Positions 1 through 4,861 of a stretch of DNA of 5,991 nt are shown in pieces. The translations under genes were made by a program, and so were the position numbers. The stretch comes from Phycisphaerae bacterium (GTDB lineage: Bacteria; Planctomycetota; Phycisphaerae; SM23-33). Under the pieces are notes generated by a model. The model was not told the DNA's origin, did no database searches, and saw only the letters and a program-made list of their open reading frames with translations. Location of the stretch: NCBI GenBank assembly GCA_030754715.1, contig JASLZV010000127.1:1-5991 (forward strand), written 5' to 3'. Within the stretch, counting starts at the first letter, position 1, and the number at the start of each line of letters is the position of its first letter.

Positions 1-1159
1 GGCGCGCGTCGGGGCAGAGGCGATCCACCAGCACGCCCAAAGTGCCCGCGGTGGACTCCATTATCGCCCGGACGAAATGCCCGTGCCCGTGCGACTTGGA
101 CTTGCCCTTGAAACCCTTGAGGCCTTCGTACTCGTTGGCCGACGCCGCAGCCGCCATACCCTCGCAGCCCGCCGGCACGTCGGCCGCCAGCGACAGCAGG
201 TCCGGGACGGTCAAGTCGGGCGCGTGGGTTCGCTGATACCACTCCAGGGCCCCGGCTCCGTTGCAGTCGAACGCCAGTTGGTAGTAGGCCGCCTGGCCAA
301 TGCCCGGTCCGAGGCAGCAATTCACCGCCGGGCGATACCCCTCGGTGTGGCGGATGCACGCCAGGACCGTTCCGGTCGATTCACTGAACTCCGCCACCTG
401 GCCCACCCCGGCGCCCACCGCGGCGATGTGATGGTCCAGGCTGCCGACCACCAGCGGGATCCCGGCCCTCAGTCCAAGGCGCTGCACCCCCCCCGCGCTG
501 AGCCGCCCCGCCGACGAGCCCGGGCGCAGCAGCAACGCCATCCGCGAGGGATGTATCTCCATCGCCGCCAGGCCCTTGTCCCACCACTGGGACTCCCGCA
601 CGTTCCAGATGCCCAGCAGGGCGGCCGTACCCGCGTCGCCTACACAGTGGCCGGTGAGCGTCGAGGCCAGGTAGTCCGAGATCGTCAGCAGGCGGTGGGT
701 CCGCGACCACATGTCGCGCTGATGCGTGCAGAACCACCGCACCTTTGAGACGCACAAGCTCACACTGGGGGGAATCCCCAGCCCGGTAACGTCCAGAAAA
801 TCATCTCGCTGCCACAGACGCCGGACGGCCGGGTCGATTGTGTCCTCCCTGCCGTCAGGCCACAGAATCAAGGGTGTCAGTGGGTCCCCGTAATCGTCCA
901 GCAGGAGAAAACTGTTGGCCTGGGAACAATAACCCAATGCCAGAATCTCGGCGGCACGGGCCCCGGCCTGTGCCAACGCCTCGGCCAGGCCGTCCCGTAA
1001 GGCCGACCAGAACCGCCTTGCCGGCAGTTCGCACAGCGACCCGTCGCCGGCGTCGATCCGCAGGGGAACCCGCCCCAGGCCACGCATGACCCCGCCGCGG
1101 TCAAACAAACCCAACTTGAAATAACTGGTGCCTAAATCGATTCCAAGTACCAGGTCCAT
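1..1159 (-). CDS. FGGY-family carbohydrate kinase, C-terminus cut off by the left edge
   Basis: Probably phosphorylates a sugar or polyol with ATP in the cytosol. Translating the minus strand from the ATG at 1159 gives 386 residues with no stop before the edge. The family is usually about 480-520 residues, so about 100 or more are missing. Visible ASKHA/FGGY marks are the phosphate-1 loop GIDLGTS (6-12), the LILWPDGRE block (97-105), SDYLASTLTG (161-170), the putative catalytic Asp242 in GSLDHHIAAVGAGV (239-252), the STGT adenosine/phosphate loop (261-264) and HFVRAIMES (361-369). The xylulokinase GQMHG substrate motif is replaced by SQANS (79-83), so xylulose is not assured as substrate. A GGGAG stretch (1172-1176) lies about 12 bases before the start. 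It begins 28 bp after the ceramidase-like gene, so it is probably the third gene of that operon. The family call is firm; the substrate is unknown. Confidence 0.9.
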   Translation of the reverse strand, partial: MDLVLGIDLGTSYFKLGLFDRGGVMRGLGRVPLRIDAGDGSLCELPARRFWSALRDGLAEALAQAGARAAEILALGYCSQANSFLLLDDYGDPLTPLILWPDGREDTIDPAVRRLWQRDDFLDVTGLGIPPSVSLCVSKVRWFCTHQRDMWSRTHRLLTISDYLASTLTGHCVGDAGTAALLGIWNVRESQWWDKGLAAMEIHPSRMALLLRPGSSAGRLSAGGVQRLGLRAGIPLVVGSLDHHIAAVGAGVGQVAEFSESTGTVLACIRHTEGYRPAVNCCLGPGIGQAAYYQLAFDCNGAGALEWYQRTHAPDLTVPDLLSLAADVPAGCEGMAAAASANEYEGLKGFKGKSKSHGHGHFVRAIMESTAGTLGVLVDRLCPDAR

Positions 1160-1187
1160 CGGACAAGGTTGCTCCCATACCCGTCGG

Positions 1188-2510
1188 TTATTCTCGAAGT
1201 CCCGTCAGCATCTCCAGCGTCTCGCTCACCAGCACGCTCCCGGTTTCCGGGGAGAACAAGGCGTTGGAAGCCTCGTATCCACCCTCTTCGGCGGCCTCGG
1301 GCGTAACGATGTAGCCCTGAAGTTCGCCGTTAGCCAGCGCGATTACAAACGTGTTTTTGTAGCGATCCTTGACGGCCAGAGAGTACTCCACAAACATCTC
1401 TCCCTGCCAGCCCACAAAGGCCCACGAGCCGGCCGTGATGATCTGAATCTCGGCCGGCAGGCATGACTGGCGTACGGCCTCCAGGCGCCCGTCAACGGCG
1501 GCGGCGGCCAGGGTGAGCATCTCTTCGGCCCCGAACCAATCGCACTCGGCCGTGCGGACCTCCTGGCGCGGGGCGCCGCTTTGGCGCAGGTGCTCCAGGT
1601 GCTGTATCGCGCGCTTGAGTTTCTCCCGGGCCTGCTCGACCGGGGGAAACAACCTTCCGGGCAGATCAACGAACCGGCGAAAAGCGCCCAGTTTTACGTC
1701 GGAAGTGAAACTGATCCGCCGGATCACGTTTTCGACGGCCTCCCCGAGGATGGTTCCCAGCCGCTTGGCCTCGGCAAAGGTGTTGCCCTTGGTGACGTGG
1801 CGTGGGCTCTGGTTGCCCTCCGGACCGGTGTGATACAGCAGAGGGCAATCGGAGCCCAGCACGTTTTGCTGGAGATATTGGCGCGTCATCCCGGGAAAAT
1901 CGCCGCTGACGAGAGTCGAGTCCTCGTGCAGCACGGTGGGATGCATGGAGTAAACCGTCATTGCGGCAATGTTCCCGCCGCCTTCGGCGGCCCGAACCAT
2001 CAGAACCGGCACCTGCGGGTCGGACGGACCGGACGGGTCGCGGCGATTCGTGCCCACACCCTCGGCATTGGCCACCGCCAGGCCGACCTCCGCGGGCTCA
2101 GCGCTGCCGTGCGCTTCGACCGCAGCCTCAACGATGGAATCTTCCATGAACAGCACGTAATTCTCATCCATCTTGGGAACAACGGTGTCGGCTTCGCAAC
2201 TCAGGTTGATCACCGTCTTGGGACCCGAATGAGTATGGGTGGCCGTGATCATGATGTTAGACGCGGGTATCGATGTGGCCGCTTCAATTCGCTCGCGTGC
2301 TCGGGCCGCAACATCCTTGGTTACGTAGACTATGTCGTTGGCGATGAACATCACTTCCGTCGCACCGTCCGACAGGTACAGCGCGGAGGTCCACAGCGGA
2401 TCGTGCACGCCCGTGCTGTATCGCTCCACGTGAGGATATCCGTACAGAAACTGAGAGTCTTTCGGGGTGATTTCGACCGCTGCCGCACCGCCTGTCAACT
2501 TGCCCGCCAT
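1188..2510 (-). CDS. Neutral/alkaline ceramidase-like hydrolase, short cytosolic form
   Basis: 440 residues matching the N-terminal catalytic domain of neutral/alkaline non-lysosomal ceramidases, zinc amidases that cleave the N-acyl bond of ceramide. Visible motifs are AVEITP (11-16), ATHTHSGP (90-97, putative zinc ligand His92), YSMHPTVL (187-194, second ligand His190), GPEGNQSP (229-236, Ser235 at the place of the catalytic Ser), GWQGEMFVEY (367-376, Glu371) and GYEASNALFSP (411-421, Tyr412). All expected ligand positions therefore appear filled. It starts MAGKLTGG with no signal peptide and stops after the catalytic domain, whereas secreted ceramidases are about 650-700 residues with a C-terminal Ig-like domain. 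An AAGGAAGG ribosome site (2523-2516) sits five bases before the ATG. It lies between the NagA-like and kinase genes. I infer that the substrate is a small cytosolic N-acyl compound rather than ceramide; this is not proven. Confidence 0.85.
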   Translation of the reverse strand: MAGKLTGGAAAVEITPKDSQFLYGYPHVERYSTGVHDPLWTSALYLSDGATEVMFIANDIVYVTKDVAARARERIEAATSIPASNIMITATHTHSGPKTVINLSCEADTVVPKMDENYVLFMEDSIVEAAVEAHGSAEPAEVGLAVANAEGVGTNRRDPSGPSDPQVPVLMVRAAEGGGNIAAMTVYSMHPTVLHEDSTLVSGDFPGMTRQYLQQNVLGSDCPLLYHTGPEGNQSPRHVTKGNTFAEAKRLGTILGEAVENVIRRISFTSDVKLGAFRRFVDLPGRLFPPVEQAREKLKRAIQHLEHLRQSGAPRQEVRTAECDWFGAEEMLTLAAAAVDGRLEAVRQSCLPAEIQIITAGSWAFVGWQGEMFVEYSLAVKDRYKNTFVIALANGELQGYIVTPEAAEEGGYEASNALFSPETGSVLVSETLEMLTGLRE

Positions 2511-2566
2511 GAGAACCTTCCTTCTTTTCCAGACCGTCGCGTTTCGCTCTGCTTCCGGACAGACGC

Positions 2567-3754
2567 TCAGGCCTGCTCATCAAACACACATTCACCGCCG
2601 ACCCAGGTCTGCCTGACCTTCAGCGATTCATCCAGCAAGACCAGATCCGCGTCGAAGCCTTCTTTTACCTGTCCCTTGCAGCCGCCCAGGCCCAGCACCT
2701 CCGCCGGGTTGGCGCCGGCCATCCGCACCGCCTGGGGCAGATCGACCCCGAGTAGTTCAATGGCGTTGCGCACCGCCAGGTCCATCGTAAGCCCGCTGCC
2801 GGCCAAACAGCCCGGATGCGGCGAGTCTTCAGTTAACCTTGCCGGGGCGCCTGGATAGGCAAACTCGACGGAGGTACCGAAAGAATCGTACCGGCCCGGC
2901 GGCAGGCCCGCGCCCACGTTCGCATCGGTGATCAGGGACACCCCGCCCGGACCTTTGCATTGCAGGGCCATCTTGACGGCGACTGGATCGACGTGCACAC
3001 CGTCGAGCACAAAGTCCACGGTAACGCGCGGGTCGGCAAGGACCGCCTCAACCACCCCGCACGGACGGGCGCCCGGTTCGGTCTCGGGCGGAACCGGGAA
3101 CACGTCATAAAAGTGCGTCGCGTGGCGAACACCCGCCTCGATGGCCGCCTGAGTCTGTGCTACGCTGGCAGCCGTGTGCGTCATGAACGCCGGCACGCCG
3201 CCCGCCGTCATCATCCCAAGCAAATTCAGTATGCCCTCGAAGTCGGGCGAGACGCTAAACACGGCCCGGCGAGGCCCTGCCGCCTCAATAAGCGCCCTGA
3301 CCCGCTGCGGATCGTTGCAGCCGATCGCTTCAGGCGGCAGTGCGCCCGTCATGGCCAGAAACGGTCCTTCCAGATGAAACCCAAGTATCTCGGCGCCCTG
3401 CGTGTCGACCGCAGCCAGCGACGCCAGAAACCGGGCGTCTTGGCCCTTTGGCTGCGGGCAGACCCCCGCAAGAAAGCCGGCCACGCCGTACCGCGGCAGC
3501 AGTTTGCACAGCCCGATAAGATCATTCGGGCCGTTGTCTATCAGGAATTCTCCGCTGCCGTGAAAGTGGAGGTCGATGAACCCGGGCGCAAGGAAACCGC
3601 CTTTGGCGTCCACAACCTCCTCGGCCGCCGGGACGGGTAGTCCCCCTGTAGGGCAGACCGCCGTGATCCGCCCGTCCTCAAAGGCCACCACGCATCCCTT
3701 GGCCAGGCGGTCCGGCAGTACCACCGACGCATTGGTAATGACTGTTCTGGACAC
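2567..3754 (-). CDS. nagA: N-acetylglucosamine-6-phosphate deacetylase-like amidohydrolase
   Basis: 395 residues from the GTG at 3754, close to the usual length (about 380-400) of NagA, which removes acetate from GlcNAc-6-phosphate in the cytosol. Numbering from that start, the sequence shows PGFIDLHFHGSGE (57-69, His63/His65), GFHLEGPFL (125-133, metal ligand Glu129), THTAAS (192-197, His193), ATHFYD (212-217, His214), DGVHVDP (251-257), ITDANVGAG (275-283, catalytic Asp277), LAGSGLTMDLAVRN (317-330) and a C-terminal NPAEVLGL...DADLVLLD block typical of the family. Two substrate motifs differ: the usual GAH after HLEGPF reads GAL (137-139), and the REPG arginine is Thr225. A GTG at 3772 would add six residues, but GGGAGG at 3766-3761, six bases before 3754, favours the shorter form. 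It is the first gene of the minus-strand operon. The family is certain, the exact substrate less so. Confidence 0.88.
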   Translation of the reverse strand: MSRTVITNASVVLPDRLAKGCVVAFEDGRITAVCPTGGLPVPAAEEVVDAKGGFLAPGFIDLHFHGSGEFLIDNGPNDLIGLCKLLPRYGVAGFLAGVCPQPKGQDARFLASLAAVDTQGAEILGFHLEGPFLAMTGALPPEAIGCNDPQRVRALIEAAGPRRAVFSVSPDFEGILNLLGMMTAGGVPAFMTHTAASVAQTQAAIEAGVRHATHFYDVFPVPPETEPGARPCGVVEAVLADPRVTVDFVLDGVHVDPVAVKMALQCKGPGGVSLITDANVGAGLPPGRYDSFGTSVEFAYPGAPARLTEDSPHPGCLAGSGLTMDLAVRNAIELLGVDLPQAVRMAGANPAEVLGLGGCKGQVKEGFDADLVLLDESLKVRQTWVGGECVFDEQA

Positions 3755-3760
3755 CGGCCG

Positions 3761-3766
3761 CCTCCC
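3761..3766 (-). promoter_or_regulatory. Ribosome binding site that sets the nagA-like start
   Basis: GGGAGG on the minus strand, six bases before the GTG at 3754. This spacing is ideal for 3754. The upstream in-frame GTG at 3772 has no comparable purine tract in front of it, which decides the start. Confidence 0.7.
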
Positions 3767-3849
3767 GAACACTGTATGAATCCAACTTGAACATGCCCGC
3801 GCAGTTACGCTATCCTGAGGCGGGCTTGGGGCTTTCGCGAACCGCCATC

Positions 3850-3873
3850 TTGCGACATGGCATCATGTTGCAA
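3850..3873. promoter_or_regulatory. Imperfect 24-bp palindrome over the -10 box, probable operator
   Basis: The half-sites TTGCGACAT (3850-3858) and, on the other strand, TTGCAACAT (3873-3865) are separated by six bases. Eight of nine positions are symmetric. The palindrome covers the -10 box (3862-3867) and the predicted start (about 3855) of the minus-strand promoter, where a bound repressor would block polymerase. It lacks the central CG typical of LacI-family sites, so I do not name the regulator. No sugar-type regulator gene is visible in the window. Confidence 0.5.
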
Positions 3874-3890
3874 TCATCCCGGCCTGTCAA
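3862..3890 (-). promoter_or_regulatory. Predicted sigma70-type promoter of the nagA-ceramidase-kinase operon
   Basis: On the minus strand, a perfect -35 box TTGACA (3890-3885) is followed after 17 bases by CATGAT (3867-3862), which matches TATAAT at 4 of 6 positions. Transcription would begin near 3855, leaving a leader of about 100 nt before the GTG at 3754. No other pair as good is seen upstream of the gene. Confidence 0.55.
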
Positions 3891-3952
3891 TCCCTTTCCG
3901 ACTGATATCTACCCGGTCATCGCGCAGGGTACCGGGCCAATACCACGGGGAG

Positions 3953-3979
3953 AAAATTTTTTCGCTCTTTTTCGAGAAA
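3953..3979 (+). promoter_or_regulatory. A/T tracts upstream of the feo promoter, UP-element-like
   Basis: An A4T6 tract (3953-3962), a T5 tract (3968-3972) and an A3 run (3977-3979) lie just upstream of the -35 box, at about -65 to -39 from the predicted start. They stand out in GC-rich surroundings. Placement and composition resemble UP elements bound by the RNA polymerase alpha subunit. This is a positional inference only. Confidence 0.35.
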
Positions 3980-3983
3980 TTGC

Positions 3984-4011
3984 TTGACGGATATTTGCCT
4001 GGGCATACAAT
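3984..4011 (+). promoter_or_regulatory. Predicted strong sigma70-type promoter of the feo operon
   Basis: TTGACG (3984-3989) and TACAAT (4006-4011) each match consensus at 5 of 6 positions, with a 16-base spacer. Transcription would begin near 4018, giving a short leader of about 35 nt before the ATG at 4053. The spacer contains a small palindrome, TGCC-TG-GGCA (3996-4005). The operator-like repeat begins two bases after the -10 box. Confidence 0.7.
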
Positions 4012-4012
4012 G

Positions 4013-4031
4013 TTTGGTTCATCCAACCTTT
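4013..4031. promoter_or_regulatory. DtxR/IdeR-like iron box at the feo transcription start
   Basis: TTTGGTTCATCCAACCTTT matches the DtxR/IdeR consensus TTAGGTTAGSCTAACCTAA at 12 of 19 positions, including the GGTT/AACC core arms with the right spacing. It begins two bases after the -10 box and spans the predicted start, a repressor position. An overlapping perfect inverted repeat, CATCCAA-CCT-TTGGATG (4020-4036), may be the true or a second site. The next gene encodes a DtxR-family protein, so autoregulation is the simplest reading. Confidence 0.5.
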
Positions 4032-4038
4032 GGATGCC

Positions 4039-4044
4039 AAGGAC
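4039..4044 (+). promoter_or_regulatory. Ribosome binding site that sets the dtxR-feoA start
   Basis: AAGGAC lies eight bases before the ATG at 4053. The same AAGGACGAT context precedes feoB (4848-4856). It supports 4053 over the in-frame TTG at 3984, which is itself the -35 box. Confidence 0.7.
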
Positions 4045-4052
4045 GATTGCAG

Positions 4053-4811
4053 ATGGCAACAGGCAGCGCACTGAGCGCATCGCTCGAAGACTATCTTGAA
4101 ACGATCTTTCGTCTGGTCGCTGAGAAACGCGTTGCGCGCGCCAAGGACATCGCCAGCAGCCTGAAGGTCCACAAATCATCGGTTACAAGCGCACTGCATG
4201 CACTGGCCGAGCAGAAACTGGTCAACTATGCCCCCTACGGCCTGATCACCCTGACTGCGGGAGGGCAGGCAGCCGCCAAAGACGTGGTCCGCCGCCATGA
4301 GGTGCTTCGAGACTTTTTTGTCAAGGTCCTCACCGTACCAGCCCAACAGGCCGGCGAGGCCGCCTGCAAGATGGAACACGTGATCTCACAGGCCATCCTG
4401 GAGAGGTTCGTTCAGTTTGTTGAATTCGTGGATATCTGTCCTCGCGGAGGGGACAAGTGGATAAGAGGTATCGGATACCACTGCCAGCAGGGAAAGACCC
4501 AGAAAAATTGCCAGCGGTGCATATCAATGTGCCTGGAAAACGTAAGGACCAAAAGGATGCAGCAAGAGCAAACCGGCAAGACGACGATCTCCCTGAGAGA
4601 CCTCAAGGCCGGCCAGAAAGCAAAAATCACAAAGGTCAGGGGCCAGGGCAAAGTCAACAAGCGACTCTTGGAGATGGGCGTGACCGCCGGTACGGTGGTG
4701 GAGGTGGAGCGCATTGCCCCTCTGGGCGACCCCATCGAGGTCAAGATAAAAGGCTATCATCTTTCCTTGAGAAAGGAACAAGCCAAGGATATCGATGTTG
4801 AGATGCTATAA
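4053..4811 (+). CDS. DtxR/MntR-family metal-dependent repressor fused to FeoA
   Basis: 252 residues. Residues about 9-70 form the winged-helix DNA-binding domain (LEDYLETIF, then KDIASSLKVHKSSVTSALHAL and a wing ending LITLTAGG). Residues about 71-125 are the metal-binding/dimerisation domain, with RHEVLRDFF (81-89) and CKMEH (105-109). By alignment from memory the metal site would be Asp13, Glu16, His82, Cys105, Glu108 and His109. A Cys-rich hinge follows (Cys129, 144, 153, 156, 160), then a complete FeoA SH3-like domain (about 177-252) with LLEMGVTAGT and APLGDPIEVKIKGYHLSLR. FeoA partners FeoB in ferrous iron uptake. The protein likely senses cytosolic iron, represses its own operon, and may place FeoA at the membrane transporter. 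The start at 4053 has AAGGAC eight bases upstream. feoB follows after 50 bp with no terminator seen. Domain calls are firm; the choice of Fe over Mn is inferred from context. Confidence 0.92.
   Translation: MATGSALSASLEDYLETIFRLVAEKRVARAKDIASSLKVHKSSVTSALHALAEQKLVNYAPYGLITLTAGGQAAAKDVVRRHEVLRDFFVKVLTVPAQQAGEAACKMEHVISQAILERFVQFVEFVDICPRGGDKWIRGIGYHCQQGKTQKNCQRCISMCLENVRTKRMQQEQTGKTTISLRDLKAGQKAKITKVRGQGKVNKRLLEMGVTAGTVVEVERIAPLGDPIEVKIKGYHLSLRKEQAKDIDVEML
4544..4559 (+). promoter_or_regulatory. Possible internal translation start producing free FeoA
   Basis: Inside the fusion gene, AAGGAC (4544-4549) lies seven bases before an in-frame ATG (4557-4559, Met169). This is the same AAGGAC element at nearly the same spacing as before the fusion gene and feoB. 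Starting here would give an 84-residue protein made of the whole FeoA domain plus a short lead, the normal size of standalone FeoA (about 75-85 residues). Part of the match could be chance, since it encodes Arg-Thr-Lys in the hinge. Confidence 0.4.
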
Positions 4812-4861
4812 CCCCGGCCGGCTTTCGCGCCTGCGAACACGCCCGACAAGGACGATATTCG
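4812..4861 (+). other. Intercistronic gap with the feoB ribosome binding site
   Basis: A 50-bp gap between the fusion gene and feoB. AAGGAC (4848-4853) lies eight bases before the feoB ATG. A GC-rich CCGGCCGG run (4814-4821) has no T-run after it, so it is not a terminator and cotranscription is expected. Confidence 0.65.

Larger units (their letters stand above)
3755..4052. other. Divergent intergenic regulatory region
   Basis: About 298 bp lie between the divergent starts of the nagA-like gene and the dtxR-feoA gene. I see no convincing gene here: small open frames in it lack ribosome sites and overlap the promoter elements. It holds the minus-strand promoter and palindrome (3850-3890), A/T-rich tracts (3953-3979), and the plus-strand promoter and operator-like repeats (3984-4036), which are annotated separately. 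The stretch 3891-3952 holds only a weak inverted repeat, CCCGGT/ACCGGG (3912-3917, 3931-3936), of no clear role. Confidence 0.75.

Noticed and set aside
77..748. Plus-strand open frame of 223 codons over the kinase
   Set aside because: Antisense shadow: Arg/Pro-rich low-complexity translation, while the opposite strand encodes a clear FGGY kinase throughout.
1581..2858. Long plus-strand open frame of 425 codons across the ceramidase-like and nagA-like genes
   Set aside because: Its translation has no recognisable motif and is Arg/Gly/His-rich. It is antisense to two genes with clear catalytic motifs and is explained by high GC in third codon positions.
2960..3640. Plus-strand open frame of 226 codons opposite the nagA-like gene
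   Set aside because: Antisense shadow of a conserved enzyme, with basic low-information translation.
3819..3846. GGCGG/CCGCC inverted repeat in the nagA-like leader as a possible riboswitch or attenuator
   Set aside because: The stem is only five bases with an 18-base loop, there is no U-run, and no known riboswitch core was recognised.
3912..3962. CCCGGT/ACCGGG repeat followed by a T-run as a terminator
   Set aside because: The stem is six bases with a 13-base loop, the T-run is about 20 bases away, and no plus-strand gene lies upstream to terminate.
3984..4052. TTG at 3984 as start of the repressor gene, adding 23 residues
   Set aside because: The TTG is the -35 hexamer itself and lies upstream of the predicted transcription start. 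The extra residues match no family extension, and AAGGAC supports 4053.
3787..4179. Small open frames on both strands in the divergent intergenic region
   Set aside because: They overlap promoter and operator elements, lack ribosome sites and show no motifs.
4814..4821. CCGGCCGG between the fusion gene and feoB as a terminator
   Set aside because: It is a self-complementary run without a usable loop or following T-run. The 50-bp gap and shared function favour cotranscription.
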